Shown: positions 36,725 to 46,022, numbered from the stretch's first letter. The stretch: DNA of 64,000 bases from Bosea sp. 29B (GCF_902506165.1 NZ_LR733817.1:5113625-5177624); one strand, 5' to 3'. A program made the numbers and translations. Notes: generated by a model from the sequence alone, not told the origin.

Positions 36725-37285
36725 TCAGCGGTCGTCGCCGGCCTCGGCCAGCGCCGCGCCGACTTCGAGGCCGAGATCGTCGAGGTCGAACTCCTCGCGG
36801 GCGGTGACGTTCTCGCCGGCGGCCTGACGCTGGGCCTCTTCAGCCGAGCGGGCGATGTTGACGGTCACGGTGACCGAGACTTCCGGGTGCAGCACGACCG
36901 GGACGGTGTGCAGGCCGAGCGTCTTGATCGGGGTGTTGAGCGTGACCTGGTTGCGGTCGACGGTGAAGCCCTCGGCGCCCAGCGCCTCGGCGATGTCGCG
37001 GGTCGAGACCGAGCCGTAGAGCACGCCGGATTCGCCCGACTGGCGCAGGATCACCACCGACTGCCCGTTCAGGTTCTCGGCGACCGAGTCGGCCTCGCGC
37101 TTCAGCTCGAGGTTGCGGGTTTCGAGCTGGGCGCGCTGGGTCTCGAAGCGCTTCTTGTTGTCCTCGGTGGCGCGCAGGGCCTTGCCGCGGGCGAGCAGGA
37201 AATTGCGGGCATAGCCGTCGCGCACGCGGACGGTCTCGCCCATCTGGCCAAGCTTGGCGACGCGTTCGAGCAGAATCACTTCCAT
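36725..37285 (-). CDS. rplI: 50S ribosomal protein bL9
   Basis: This is 186 residues. The N-terminal domain ([36 protein letters not shown], written here as two blocks: [16 protein letters not shown] and [16 protein letters not shown]) is diagnostic. A long helix links it to the C-terminal domain. The protein is longer than the 149 residues of E. coli because of an acidic C-terminal tail, which is common in alphaproteobacteria. It is the last gene of the rpsF-rpsR-DUF2232-rplI operon. Confidence 0.96.
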   Translation of the reverse strand: MEVILLERVAKLGQMGETVRVRDGYARNFLLARGKALRATEDNKKRFETQRAQLETRNLELKREADSVAENLNGQSVVILRQSGESGVLYGSVSTRDIAEALGAEGFTVDRNQVTLNTPIKTLGLHTVPVVLHPEVSVTVTVNIARSAEEAQRQAAGENVTAREEFDLDDLGLEVGAALAEAGDDR

Positions 37286-37322
37286 GGGTCTTCTCCTTTG
37301 AGTTCTTGAGAGGCGTTTGGGT

Positions 37323-38267
37323 TTAGGCAGCAGGCGACGCCGGCGGCTTGCGCCGGCGAAGGTCGATCAGCGCGTCGGCGATGCCGAGCAGCGCGAGGAA
37401 TGGAAAGACGGTGATCAGCATGATCACGAGCGCGAGATAGATCGCGAGCAGGGTCGGCGTCCGCCAGGACTTGCCCCGGCTGAGGTCGTGGACGGCGGCG
37501 AGCCCGGCTAGGCCGAAGGCGGCGATCAGCGCGCCCGCCAGGGCTGCGCCGACCAGGCCGATGAAGCCGCCGGCGAAGCTGAGCAGGATGCCGCCGACGA
37601 GCCCGGCCACGGCCTGCGCCGGCAGGCGGGTCGAAGGGATGAGGGGCCAGGGCCGGGGCAGGCGGCCGGAGAGCCGCACTGCCTTTGCCGCCAGCCAGAG
37701 ATTGGCGACGATCATCGGCACGAAGGAGGCGCCGGCGGCGGCAGGCACCAGGGCGGCGAGCTGGGCCGCGATCTCGGCGGCGTCGACGCCGGCCGGCAGC
37801 CGTACCACCGGGCCGATGCCTTCGCCGCCGCTGAGCACGAGCTGCAGGCCGTGCGTCATCACGCGGCGATAGGTCTCGAAATCGGTTGAGATCGCGAGCG
37901 CGCCGCCGACCGTCACCAGCGTCGCGACGGCGGCGATCCAGACCAGCAGGCGTCCGAGCGGATACCATTCGCCGTTGCCCTGGTCGTCGTTGCGGGCCAG
38001 CAAAGCGAGATAGGCGATCCACCAGGCTGGCAGGGCCGCGCCGATGGCGAAAGCAAGCCCGAGCGAGAGCTTGAGCACGACGGTGACCGCGAGCGTGCCG
38101 GAAGCGACCGCAACCAGCCCGGCGCGGTGGTTCCAGCCGAGTGCTGCGATGAAGACGGGGAGCGGGGCGACATAGGACAACAGCAACGCCAGCGGCGATC
38201 CGGTGATCACCACTGTGAACAGAAGGGCTGAAACCAGCCCGGCGCCGATGCCGACGATGGGGAGCAT
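37323..38267 (-). CDS. DUF2232-family membrane protein
   Basis: This is 314 residues with about eight hydrophobic helices (for example [20 protein letters not shown] at the start and [20 protein letters not shown] near the end). DUF2232 proteins sit between rpsR and rplI in many Rhizobiales; their function is unknown, although they are distantly related to S-component-like membrane proteins. The ATG at 38267 avoids a non-hydrophobic upstream extension. The C-terminus is short and basic. Confidence 0.82.
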   Translation of the reverse strand: MLPIVGIGAGLVSALLFTVVITGSPLALLLSYVAPLPVFIAALGWNHRAGLVAVASGTLAVTVVLKLSLGLAFAIGAALPAWWIAYLALLARNDDQGNGEWYPLGRLLVWIAAVATLVTVGGALAISTDFETYRRVMTHGLQLVLSGGEGIGPVVRLPAGVDAAEIAAQLAALVPAAAGASFVPMIVANLWLAAKAVRLSGRLPRPWPLIPSTRLPAQAVAGLVGGILLSFAGGFIGLVGAALAGALIAAFGLAGLAAVHDLSRGKSWRTPTLLAIYLALVIMLITVFPFLALLGIADALIDLRRRKPPASPAA

Positions 38268-38375
38268 ATCCGTCCTGCTGTCCCGCTGCTCGAAAAGGGC
38301 AGGGTGAGAGGCTGATCGCCTCAACATACCAGACGGGTTTTCACCGCCTGGCGACTAAGTCGTGTCAGTTGTTAG

Positions 38376-38404
38376 AAAACCCGGCGGCGCTTGGCACCGC
38401 CGGG
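38376..38404 (-). terminator. Hairpin with T-tract after rpsR
   Basis: On the minus strand, CCCGGCGGTG (38404-38395) pairs with CGCCGCCGGG (38389-38380), with one mismatch and a 5-nt loop, followed by TTTT (38379-38376). It lies just 15 bp beyond the rpsR stop. It may only attenuate, because DUF2232 and rplI follow in the same direction. Confidence 0.65.
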
Positions 38405-38419
38405 GAAACTCTCACCCGC

Positions 38420-38665
38420 TCAGCGGATGACGTAGGGCAGCAGGCCGAGGAAGCGGGCGCGCTTGATCGCCTGGGCGAGCTCGCGCTGCTTCTTGGCCGA
38501 GACGGCCGTGATGCGCGACGGCACGATCTTGCCACGCTCGGAGATGTAGCGCGAGAGCAGGCGCACATCCTTGTAGTCGATCTTCGGCGCGCCCTCGCCC
38601 GAGAACGGGCAGGACTTGCGGCGGCGGAAGAAGGGGCGGCGGGCGCCGGCAGATGCAGTCGACAT
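38420..38665 (-). CDS. rpsR: 30S ribosomal protein bS18
   Basis: This is 81 residues with the family core [20 protein letters not shown] and the C-terminal helix [14 protein letters not shown]. In the ribosome it pairs with bS6, whose gene rpsF lies directly upstream with a 2-bp gap. Length is normal. Confidence 0.97.
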   Translation of the reverse strand: MSTASAGARRPFFRRRKSCPFSGEGAPKIDYKDVRLLSRYISERGKIVPSRITAVSAKKQRELAQAIKRARFLGLLPYVIR

Positions 38666-38667
38666 GC

Positions 38668-39117
38668 TCAGGCCTCCCCAGCAGTGGTTTCGGTGGTCGC
38701 TTCGTCTTCACGACGCGGGCGCTCGCGGCGCGGGCCGCGGTCGAAACGGTCGCCGCCCGGACCACGGTCGAAGCGGTCGCTACGCTCGTCGCGGTCGCGC
38801 TTCTGCAGCATGACCGACTGACCTTCCTCGAGCTCCTCGACGCGGATGGTCATGAAGCGCAGCACGTCCTCGTTGATGCGCATCTGGCGCTCCATCTCGG
38901 CGACGGCCGCCGCGGGAGCGTTGATGTTCAGGAGCGAGTAGTGCGCCTTGCGGTTCTTCTTGATGCGATAGCCCAGCGACTTCACACCCCAGTACTCGAC
39001 CTTGGGGACGGAACCGCCATTCGCCTCGACGATGCCCTTGAACTGCTCGACAAGGGCCTCGACCTGCTGCGCGCTGACATCTTGCCGCGCGAGCAGAACG
39101 TGCTCGTACAATGCCAT
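38668..39117 (-). CDS. rpsF: 30S ribosomal protein bS6
   Basis: This is 149 residues; the ferredoxin-like core ([20 protein letters not shown] to about residue 100) is followed by a charged tail with a near repeat of DRFDRGP. Alphaproteobacterial bS6 proteins often carry such Arg/Asp/Gly-rich tails. I use ATG 39117 over one seven codons upstream, because [13 protein letters not shown] is the usual start. It is the first gene of the ribosomal operon, divergent from fabD. Confidence 0.95.
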   Translation of the reverse strand: MALYEHVLLARQDVSAQQVEALVEQFKGIVEANGGSVPKVEYWGVKSLGYRIKKNRKAHYSLLNINAPAAAVAEMERQMRINEDVLRFMTIRVEELEEGQSVMLQKRDRDERSDRFDRGPGGDRFDRGPRRERPRREDEATTETTAGEA

Positions 39118-39462
39118 GATTGGCCTTTCTTCGTTCACCGGTTTCGTTCGACGCGGAGCCCTCCGAGCCCTGGATAAAGGCCCGACAGGATTTCTTCGAA
39201 GGCGGAGACACGGGACGGCGGCCCTTTGATGAGGAGCCTACGAAACGCTTCCTTGTGAGAATCGCTTCGCCGTCCGTTCAGCCTCCGGCCGAACAAACCG
39301 AGGCGGTCGTTACAGCGGGACGTCCCGGCATGCAAGCGCAAAACACCGAAAAATGCCGGTGAAGGTCGACTTTCGTCGCGTAAGCGCCTTGACTTGGCTG
39401 GCTGCACGGTGCGACTGCGCCTCGACTTGTTAACCAAGCATCGTTTTCAGGACCATTGCGAC
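39118..39462. other. Divergent intergenic region between rpsF and fabD
   Basis: This 345-bp gap must hold the promoters and leaders of rpsF (minus) and fabD (plus). TTGACT at 39389-39394 is a possible -35 for fabD, but no convincing -10 follows. The open frames in the region lack family features. I saw no clear S6:S18-type leader structure. Confidence 0.45.
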
Positions 39463-40407
39463 ATGGCGACGGCTTTCATCTTTCCAGGGCAGGGTTCGCA
39501 GGCGGTCGGCATGGGCAAGGCGCTCGCCGAAGCCTTTCCGGTGGCGCGCGCCGTCTTCGACGAGGTCGATGCCGCGCTCTCGCAGAAGCTCTCCACCTTG
39601 ATGTGGGAAGGGCCGGGCGAGGAATTGACCCTGACCGCCAATGCCCAGCCGGCGCTGATGGCGGTGAGCCTGGCTGCGATCCGGGTGCTCCAAGCCGAGG
39701 CCGGGCTCTCGCTCAAGACTGACGCCGCCTTCGTTGCCGGCCATTCGCTCGGCGAGTACTCGGCGCTGGCTGCGGTCGGCACCTTCTCGATCAGTGATGC
39801 GGCCCGCTTGCTGCGCATCCGCGGTGACGCCATGCAGAAGGCGGTGCCGGCCGGCGAGGGTGCCATGGCGGCGCTGCTCGGTGTCGAGCTCGACCAGGCC
39901 CGCGCGATCGCGGCCGATGCCGCGCAGGGCCAGGTCTGCCAGGTGGCCAATGACAATGGCGGCGGCCAGGTCGTGCTCTCCGGCGCCAAGGCTGCGGTCG
40001 AGCGGGCGATCGCGCTTGCCGGCGAACGCGGTGTGCGCCGTGCCATGCTGTTGCCGGTCTCGGCGCCTTTCCATTGTGCCCTGATGCAGCCGGCGGCCGA
40101 AGCGATGCAGGCGGCGCTCGCCGAGGTCACGATGCAGGCGCCGGTGGTGCCGGTCATGGCCAATGTCGGCGCCGCGCCTCTGAGCGATGCGGCCGCCATC
40201 CGAGCCTCGCTGGTGGCGCAGGTCACAGGAACCGTGCGCTGGCGCGAATGCGTCGAGGCGATGGCGGCGGCCGGCGTTACCCAATTCTATGAAGTTGGCT
40301 CGGGCAAGGTGCTCGCCGGCCTGGTGAAGCGTATCGCGGCAGGAACCGCTGCGGCGTCGATCGGCACCCCCGACGACATCGCGGCTTACAAGGCCCAGAA
40401 GGGCTGA
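39463..40407 (+). CDS. fabD: Malonyl-CoA-acyl carrier protein transacylase
   Basis: This 314-residue cytosolic enzyme charges ACP with malonate for fatty-acid elongation. FIFPGQGSQAVGMGK opens the protein, and the active serine is S95 in GHSLGEYSAL. The conserved His is in VSAPFHCALM. The ATG at 39463 puts the PGQGSQ motif at the usual position. It leads the cluster fabD-fabG-acpP-fabF. Confidence 0.96.
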   Translation: MATAFIFPGQGSQAVGMGKALAEAFPVARAVFDEVDAALSQKLSTLMWEGPGEELTLTANAQPALMAVSLAAIRVLQAEAGLSLKTDAAFVAGHSLGEYSALAAVGTFSISDAARLLRIRGDAMQKAVPAGEGAMAALLGVELDQARAIAADAAQGQVCQVANDNGGGQVVLSGAKAAVERAIALAGERGVRRAMLLPVSAPFHCALMQPAAEAMQAALAEVTMQAPVVPVMANVGAAPLSDAAAIRASLVAQVTGTVRWRECVEAMAAAGVTQFYEVGSGKVLAGLVKRIAAGTAAASIGTPDDIAAYKAQKG

Positions 40408-40437
40408 CCGGCTGCAAGCCGGGATAGGGGAGGCACA

Positions 40438-41175
40438 ATGCTCGATCTGACGGGTAAGAAAGCGCTGGTCACCGGCGCCACCGGCGGCCTTGGCGGCGCC
40501 ATCGCGCGCAAGCTCCATGCCCAGGGCGCGACCGTGGCCTTGTCCGGCACGCGTGTCGAGGCGCTGGAGGCGTTGGCGAAAGAACTCGGCGAGCGGGCCG
40601 AGGTCACGCCCTGCGATCTGTCGGATCGCGATTCGGTCGAGGCGCTGGTGCCGGCTGCCGAGGCCAAGCTCGGCGGGCTCGACATCCTCGTCAACAATGC
40701 CGGCGTCACCCGCGACAATCTCTTCATGCGCCTCAAGGACGATGACTGGGACCTGGTCCTCGCCGTCAACCTGACTGCGGCCTTCCGGCTCTCGCGCGCG
40801 GCAGTGAAGAGCATGATGCGCCGGCGCTATGGCCGCATCGTCTCGATCGGCTCGGTGGTCGGCACCAGCGGCAATCCGGGGCAGGGCAACTACGCGGCAT
40901 CCAAGGCCGGCCTGATCGGCATGTCGAAGTCGCTGGCCGCCGAGGTTGCGAGCCGCAACATCACCGTCAACGTCGTCGCTCCCGGTTTCATCGAGTCGCC
41001 GATGACCGACGTACTGAACGACAAGCAGCGCGAGGGCATCCTCGCCGACGTGCCGATGGGCCGGCTCGGGCGGGGGGCGGACGTTGCGGCGGCCGTGGCC
41101 TATCTCGCCAGCGAGGAAGCGGGTTACGTCACCGGGCAGACCCTGCACGTCAACGGCGGAATGACAATGATCTGA
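40438..41175 (+). CDS. fabG: 3-oxoacyl-[acyl-carrier-protein] reductase
   Basis: This 245-residue NADPH-dependent SDR reduces beta-ketoacyl-ACP. The cofactor motif is TGATGGLGG (12-20), NNAG follows at 86-89, and the catalytic residues are S139, Y152 and K156 (NYAASKAG). A strong GGGGAGG ribosome binding site precedes the ATG. Position between fabD and acpP separates it from the many other SDRs and supports the fabG assignment. Confidence 0.95.
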   Translation: MLDLTGKKALVTGATGGLGGAIARKLHAQGATVALSGTRVEALEALAKELGERAEVTPCDLSDRDSVEALVPAAEAKLGGLDILVNNAGVTRDNLFMRLKDDDWDLVLAVNLTAAFRLSRAAVKSMMRRRYGRIVSIGSVVGTSGNPGQGNYAASKAGLIGMSKSLAAEVASRNITVNVVAPGFIESPMTDVLNDKQREGILADVPMGRLGRGADVAAAVAYLASEEAGYVTGQTLHVNGGMTMI

Positions 41176-41544
41176 ACAGGTTGGCTTGGTCTTCTAATAC
41201 ACTCGAAGGTTTGAGTTCCGCTCTCGCCAGCCTATTACGAGTGTGTTAATGACCCAGCCGGCCAAGCGCCGGTCGGTGTTTAGAGTTGGATCTGATCAGG
41301 CTGAATCAGCCTGATCGATAAATCCGTCTCTAGGTTCTTGTTGGAGAGCGCGTGCTTCGATCAGATTGCGTTGCAATCTGATCGGCGCGTGCTCTTGGGA
41401 CTTGACGCCGGCCCGGTTGTTGCGTTTGTGCAGCCATGAACTCCCGGCGTGGTCCGCCGCCAGGCGAAGGATCCGGGCCGGGAAATCAGTTTCACCCACG
41501 CGTCGCTGTCAGCGGTGTGTTTTTGAGGTTTGAGGGAAAGACCC
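41176..41544. other. fabG-acpP intergenic region with hairpins
   Basis: This 369-bp gap has no supported gene. It holds two strong palindromes (next entry) and then the acpP leader, in which I could not find a clear -35/-10 pair. acpP usually has its own strong promoter, so one is expected here. The acpP ATG is preceded by a GAGGGAAAG ribosome binding site. Confidence 0.5.
41292..41393. repeat. Two palindromes with a common GATCAG motif upstream of acpP
   Basis: The first palindrome is GATCAGGCTG, AAT, CAGCCTGATC (about 41292-41314). The second is CGATCAGATTGC (41358-41369), GTT, GCAATCTGATCG (41373-41384). The second is flanked by an exact 9-nt direct repeat GCGCGTGCT (41348-41356 and 41385-41393). 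Similar hairpins are frequent in Rhizobiales intergenic DNA (general knowledge). They might act as attenuator, protein site or mobile repeat. Confidence 0.6.
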
Positions 41545-41778
41545 ATGAGCGATGTCGCCGAGCGCGTGAAGAAGATCGTGATCGAGCACCTCGGCGTTGA
41601 GCCGGAGAAGGTTGTCGAGGGCGCCAATTTCATCGAGGACCTCGGTGCCGACAGCCTCGACACCGTCGAGCTGGTCATGGCTTTCGAGGAAGAGTTCGGC
41701 GTCGAGATCCCGGACGACGCGGCCGAGACGATCGTGACCGTCGGCGACGCGGTCAAGTTCCTGTCGAAGTCGGCCTGA
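41545..41778 (+). CDS. acpP: Acyl carrier protein
   Basis: This 77-residue acidic four-helix protein carries growing acyl chains. The phosphopantetheine attachment serine is S37 in [13 protein letters not shown] use ATG 41545 ([12 protein letters not shown]), which matches the family start; an ATG 15 bases upstream lies in the ribosome binding region. It is followed by a stable hairpin and then fabF. Confidence 0.97.
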   Translation: MSDVAERVKKIVIEHLGVEPEKVVEGANFIEDLGADSLDTVELVMAFEEEFGVEIPDDAAETIVTVGDAVKFLSKSA

Positions 41779-41791
41779 CAAGGCCTTGGCC

Positions 41792-41815
41792 CCGGCGCGC
41801 GCTCATGCGCGCCGG
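41792..41815. promoter_or_regulatory. Intercistronic hairpin between acpP and fabF
   Basis: CCGGCGCGC (41792-41800) pairs with GCGCGCCGG (41807-41815) over a 6-nt loop. There is no T-tract. A stable 3' hairpin could protect acpP mRNA or partly terminate transcription, which would fit the high acpP and lower fabF expression known in other bacteria. The regulatory role is inference. Confidence 0.5.
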
Positions 41816-41835
41816 AGCTGAATTGAGGAAGACCG

Positions 41836-43101
41836 ATGCGGCGCGTCGTCGTCACCGGACTGGGCATGGTGACTCCGCTCGGATGCGGGGTCGAGCCGAG
41901 CTGGTCACGCATTCTGGCTGGCGAAAGCGGTGCCGGCCCGATCACCACTTTCGATGTCTCCGACCTGCCGGCCCAGATCGCCTGCAATATTCCGCGCGGC
42001 GACGGCTCGAACGGCACCTTCAATCCCGACGATTGGATGGAGCCGAAGGAGCAGCGCAAGGTCGACGATTTCATCATTTTCGCCATGGCTGCGGCGACGC
42101 AGGCCCTGCGTGACTCCGGCTGGAAACCCGAAAGCTATGAGGACCAGATCGCGACTGGCGTCGCCATCGGTTCCGGCATCGGCGGGCTTGGCGGCATCTA
42201 TGAAGCCTCGCTGCTGCTGAAGGAGCGCGGCCCACGCCGGCTCTCGCCCTTCTTCATCCCCGGCCGCCTCAGCAATCTTGCCGCCGGCTATGTCTCGATC
42301 GAGCACGGGCTGAAGGGCCCGAACCACGCCGTCGTCACCGCCTGCTCGACCGGCGCCCACGCCATCGGCGACGCTGCCCGCATGGTCGCGCTCGGCGATG
42401 CCGAGGTCATGCTGGCAGGCGGCGCCGAATCGGCGATCAACCGCATCGGCATTGCCGGATTCTGCGCCTGCCGCGCGCTCTCGACCGGTTTCAACGAGAC
42501 GCCTGAGAAGGCCTCGCGCCCTTATGACAAGGATCGCGACGGCTTCGTCATGGGCGAGGGCGCCGGCGTCGTCGTGCTCGAGGAGCTCGAGCATGCCAGG
42601 GCCCGTGGCGCGCGCATCTATGCCGAGGTCGTCGGCTACGGCATGTCGGGCGACGCCTATCACATCACCTCGCCTTCCGAAGATGGCGACGGCGCCTATC
42701 GCTGCATGCAGGCGGCGCTGAAGCGCGCGGGTCTGCGCGCCTCGGATGTCGACTACATCAACGCGCACGGCACCTCGACGCAGGTCGGCGACGAGATCGA
42801 ACTGCGTGCCGTCGAGCGCCTGCTCGCCAATGCGCCGAACCGGCCGGCCATGTCCTCGACCAAGTCGGCGACCGGCCATCTGCTCGGTGCGGCTGGCGCG
42901 ATCGAGGCGATCTTCTCGGTGCTGGCGATCCGTGACCAGATGGTGCCGCCGACGATCAATCTCGACAACCCGTCCGTCGAGACCGAGCTCGATCTCGTGC
43001 CGCACAAGGCCAAGAAGCGGAAGGTCGACATCGTCCTGTCGAATTCGTTCGGCTTCGGCGGCACCAATGCTTCGCTGGTGATGCGCCGCCTCGTCGACTG
43101 A
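41836..43101 (+). CDS. fabF: 3-oxoacyl-[acyl-carrier-protein] synthase II
   Basis: This 421-residue condensing enzyme elongates acyl-ACP with malonyl-ACP. The catalytic triad is present: C170 (VTACSTGAHAIG), H311 (NAHGTSTQVGD) and H348 (SATGHLLGAAG). The C-terminal GFGGTNASLVMRR is characteristic. Length is normal. It follows acpP after 57 bp with a GAGGAAG ribosome binding site. Confidence 0.97.
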   Translation: MRRVVVTGLGMVTPLGCGVEPSWSRILAGESGAGPITTFDVSDLPAQIACNIPRGDGSNGTFNPDDWMEPKEQRKVDDFIIFAMAAATQALRDSGWKPESYEDQIATGVAIGSGIGGLGGIYEASLLLKERGPRRLSPFFIPGRLSNLAAGYVSIEHGLKGPNHAVVTACSTGAHAIGDAARMVALGDAEVMLAGGAESAINRIGIAGFCACRALSTGFNETPEKASRPYDKDRDGFVMGEGAGVVVLEELEHARARGARIYAEVVGYGMSGDAYHITSPSEDGDGAYRCMQAALKRAGLRASDVDYINAHGTSTQVGDEIELRAVERLLANAPNRPAMSSTKSATGHLLGAAGAIEAIFSVLAIRDQMVPPTINLDNPSVETELDLVPHKAKKRKVDIVLSNSFGFGGTNASLVMRRLVD

Positions 43102-43137
43102 GGGCAAGCGCGCTTTCGCCACAATTTTCGCTAGGCA

Positions 43138-43240
43138 TATTGCGCAAAAGTGGAACTCACTTTTGCGAGGAGAACATGTCCAGCATATCGAGCTTGCGCG
43201 AATTCGTTCCGTTCGGCTGGTTCCAGCCGAACGGAAAGCG
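43138..43240. repeat. Composite palindromic repeat between fabF and mltG
   Basis: Two hairpins flank a short spacer. CGCAAAAGTG/CACTTTTGCG (43143-43152 and 43158-43167) has a 5-nt loop. TTCCGTTCGGCTGG/CCAGCCGAACGGAA (43207-43220 and 43223-43236) has a 2-nt loop. The spacer has GAGAACATGTCC. The combination of an AAAAGTGG hairpin, AGAACATG and a second hairpin is typical of Rhizobiales extragenic repeats (family knowledge). An open frame running through it into mltG is an artefact. Confidence 0.68.
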
Positions 43241-43347
43241 CGCTAGCCTGTCGCCGCCGTCGTGCCAGTATGCCGCCGGCATTGCCACCAGATCGGATCG
43301 ACGCCGGTAGCGTCGGTCGCGATGTCAGGGAATCGGGCGAAAGCATC

Positions 43348-44742
43348 ATGAGTCAGCCGCCTCGCGTCGCGCCGCGGAGTCCCAACGAGGCGCTGAAGCC
43401 TGTCGCCCCGCCGGCCCCGCCGCCGAAAGCGCGCAAGCGTCGGCGCTCGCCTTTCATTGCGCTGCTCAGCGGACTGTTCACCACGGCTCTCGTGCTGGCC
43501 GGCGCCCTCGGCGGCGGCATCGCCTATCTCGACAGCCGCAGCAAGGCGCCGGGCCCGCTCGCCAATGACCGCGTGCTGATCATCCCGAAGGAAAACGGGG
43601 TGACCGAGATCGCCGATCTGCTGCAGCGCGAGGGCCTGATCGAGCATCCCTGGGCGTTCAAGGTCGCGGCCTACACCTCGGGCAAGGCCGCCAGCCTCAA
43701 GGCCGGCGAATACCTGTTCAAGGCGCGCGCCAGCCAGAAGGACATCCTCGACGTCATCGCCGAGGGCAAGGCGGTCGAGCATTCGATCACCATCCCCGAG
43801 GGGCTGACGAGCGAACAGATCATGGCCCGCCTGCAGCAGAACGACCTGCTGGCTGGCGACGTGATCCAGGTCCCGCGCGAGGGCGCGATCCTGCCCGATA
43901 CCTACAAGTTCTATCGCGGCTCGACCCGCCAGGCGATCGTTGACCGGATGACGCGCGAGCAGCGCACGGTTCTGAACCGGGTATGGGGCGCCCGGCCGGC
44001 CGACCTGCCGATCAAGACGCCGCAGGAACTGGTCATCCTCGCCTCGATCGTCGAGAAGGAGACCGGCCGCGCCGATGAACGGCCGCGCGTCGCCGGCGTG
44101 TTCATCAACCGGTTGAACCGCAAGATGAAACTGCAATCCGACCCGACGATCGTCTACGGGCTCGTCGGCGGCAAGGGCACGCTCGGCCGCGGCATCACGC
44201 GCCCCGAGATTACCCAGGCGACGCCCTACAACACCTATGTGATCGAGGGCCTGCCGCCGGGGCCGATCGCCAATCCGGGCCGCGCGGCACTGGAGGCTGT
44301 GGTCAACCACTCGCGGACCAAGGATCTCTACTTCGTCGCCGACGGCAGCGGCGGCCATGCCTTCGCCGAGACCCTCGAGCAGCACAACCGCAACGTCGCC
44401 CGTTGGCGCCAGGTCGAATCGGCGCGGCGCGACTCCGGACGCCCTGCGGTCGAGGGTAGTGTCGATCGCGCCGAGCCGGCTCCGGGGCCGGATCAGCGCA
44501 CCGAGGCGCCGGCCGCCGGCCGTCCGGACGGCCAGGCGGCGACGGCGCCCGACCAATCCGAGCCCGAGACCTACCCGGTTCCCGGCAATCGCCGTGCGGC
44601 AGCCGGCCAGCCGGTGCAGGCGGGTGCCGCCGGCACGCGGGCACGCGCCTTCGACGCTTCCGAAGGCACGACGCGCGATCCGCTGCTGAACAAGACCTTC
44701 GATCTCAACAGCCCCAAGCAGGTCCCACAGCTGAAGCCCTGA
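43348..44742 (+). CDS. mltG: Endolytic murein transglycosylase MltG (YceG-like)
   Basis: This is 464 residues. A cytosolic Pro/Arg-rich N-terminus is followed by one transmembrane helix (about 34-58), a LysM-like segment (IPKENGVTEIADLLQREGLI) and the YceG catalytic domain. The catalytic glutamate is E236 in ILASIVEKETG, with QSDPTIVYGL and YNTYVIEGLPPGPIANPG downstream. MltG cleaves nascent glycan strands and limits their length. A disordered tail of about 100 residues (Ala/Pro/Gly/Arg-rich, after about 360) extends the usual length. I chose ATG 43348 because upstream codons translate a palindromic repeat. Confidence 0.93.
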   Translation: MSQPPRVAPRSPNEALKPVAPPAPPPKARKRRRSPFIALLSGLFTTALVLAGALGGGIAYLDSRSKAPGPLANDRVLIIPKENGVTEIADLLQREGLIEHPWAFKVAAYTSGKAASLKAGEYLFKARASQKDILDVIAEGKAVEHSITIPEGLTSEQIMARLQQNDLLAGDVIQVPREGAILPDTYKFYRGSTRQAIVDRMTREQRTVLNRVWGARPADLPIKTPQELVILASIVEKETGRADERPRVAGVFINRLNRKMKLQSDPTIVYGLVGGKGTLGRGITRPEITQATPYNTYVIEGLPPGPIANPGRAALEAVVNHSRTKDLYFVADGSGGHAFAETLEQHNRNVARWRQVESARRDSGRPAVEGSVDRAEPAPGPDQRTEAPAAGRPDGQAATAPDQSEPETYPVPGNRRAAAGQPVQAGAAGTRARAFDASEGTTRDPLLNKTFDLNSPKQVPQLKP

Positions 44743-44770
44743 CGCGTGTGAGAGCGATGCTCGATGCCGG

Positions 44771-45970
44771 TTAAGGGCGTGGGGCGCTCAGCGCTGCATC
44801 AGCACTTGCGCGAGATCGATTCCGCGCCAGGGCCATGGCGAGTTCGGCCAAGGCACAGGCAAGGACGACCGCAAGGAAGACTTGCGTGCCCCAATTGACG
44901 ATCAGCCAGCCGCCGATCGCCGGGAAACCGAAAACTCCGATGAAGTATGACATGGCGAACCATGTCAGAGCGCCGGTGCGGTGAGCTGCCGGCGCATCGT
45001 TGACGACTTGCGTCTGAATGACGGTGTAGACCAGCCCATAGCCGAGCCCCAGCAGGATGCCGCTGACGATCTGCACCGGTGCGCCATAGCCGATGGCGAA
45101 ATAGACCAGGACGCCAGCTGACATCAGGATGAGCAACAGGACCGACATCCGATTACCGTCGGCGCGGTTGATGGCGGGCGCGAGCGCAAAGCGCGCCACG
45201 ACGACCACGAGAGCATAGGTCGTGAAATACAGGCTGGCATCGAGGCCGCCGCCGCGCGCCAGCGAGCTTTGAAACGTCAGCATGCCTGTGAAGACACAAG
45301 CGCCAATTCCGACCATGAGAATTGGATAGATCGCCCTGGTGCTCGCCAGCGGAACGATCGATGACACCCAGTTTTTCGGCACCCCGGCGCTGCCTGGAGC
45401 GGGCCGCGCTGGCCGGGGCGTCGTCACCTCGAATGCCCACAGACAGGTCGCGGCGCAGAGACATCCAAGCGCGAGCAAGCGGAAGAGCGAGGCTGTCGAC
45501 AAGCCGAGCGTGTCGACGAGAAACAAAGCCAATGCCGGGCCGCCACCGATGCCGGCCATTTGAAACGCGCCGAAGCGCGTAAACCAGAAGCCGCGATCGA
45601 GATCGCTCACTCGCTCCGAAACCGCCATCGGAGCGGCCAGATAGAACATCCCCCAGCCGCAGCCGACCATGAAGCCGGCGACCAGGATGATACTTGAGAG
45701 AGAGGTGATGCCGGCTAGGAGCAGATACCCGGCGGCGACCAGCACAGCCCCGATGGCAGCAAGGCGGGCGCCGCCGAAACGGGCGCCAAACCATCCGATC
45801 AGGGGAACGCCGATAAAGGTGCCGACCATGGCGCCGGCGAGAGCCTTGCCTGTCTCGATCTCGCTGCCGCCGAGACTGCGGAAATGCTCCGTCAGCAAGA
45901 ATGTCGCGCCATAACCTGTCGCGGTCAGCAACGCGCCGACGAACAGCAAGCCCACACCGATTCCGCGCAT
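44771..45970 (-). CDS. MFS transporter
   Basis: This 399-residue inner-membrane protein has 12 hydrophobic helices in two halves of six. The central loop is Pro-rich (TTPRPARPAPGSAGVPKN, about 188-205). MFS motif A-like GWFGARFGGARLAAIG lies between helices 2 and 3. It is a single-component transporter with unknown substrate, perhaps a drug or metabolite exporter. It is divergent from the MocR-type regulator at 46059, which probably controls it. It is convergent with mltG, separated by only 28 bp. Confidence 0.85.
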   Translation of the reverse strand: MRGIGVGLLFVGALLTATGYGATFLLTEHFRSLGGSEIETGKALAGAMVGTFIGVPLIGWFGARFGGARLAAIGAVLVAAGYLLLAGITSLSSIILVAGFMVGCGWGMFYLAAPMAVSERVSDLDRGFWFTRFGAFQMAGIGGGPALALFLVDTLGLSTASLFRLLALGCLCAATCLWAFEVTTPRPARPAPGSAGVPKNWVSSIVPLASTRAIYPILMVGIGACVFTGMLTFQSSLARGGGLDASLYFTTYALVVVVARFALAPAINRADGNRMSVLLLILMSAGVLVYFAIGYGAPVQIVSGILLGLGYGLVYTVIQTQVVNDAPAAHRTGALTWFAMSYFIGVFGFPAIGGWLIVNWGTQVFLAVVLACALAELAMALARNRSRASADAALSAPRP

Positions 45971-46022
45971 GATTCGTCAGCCTCCAGGGTCACCTTTTTG
46001 ACTTCCATGGCATTGCATGGCG

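Noticed and set aside
39135..39437. Open frame of about 100 codons between rpsF and fabD on the minus strand
   Set aside because: It is basic and low in complexity, overlaps the rpsF start, lacks a convincing ribosome binding site and fills a divergent promoter region.
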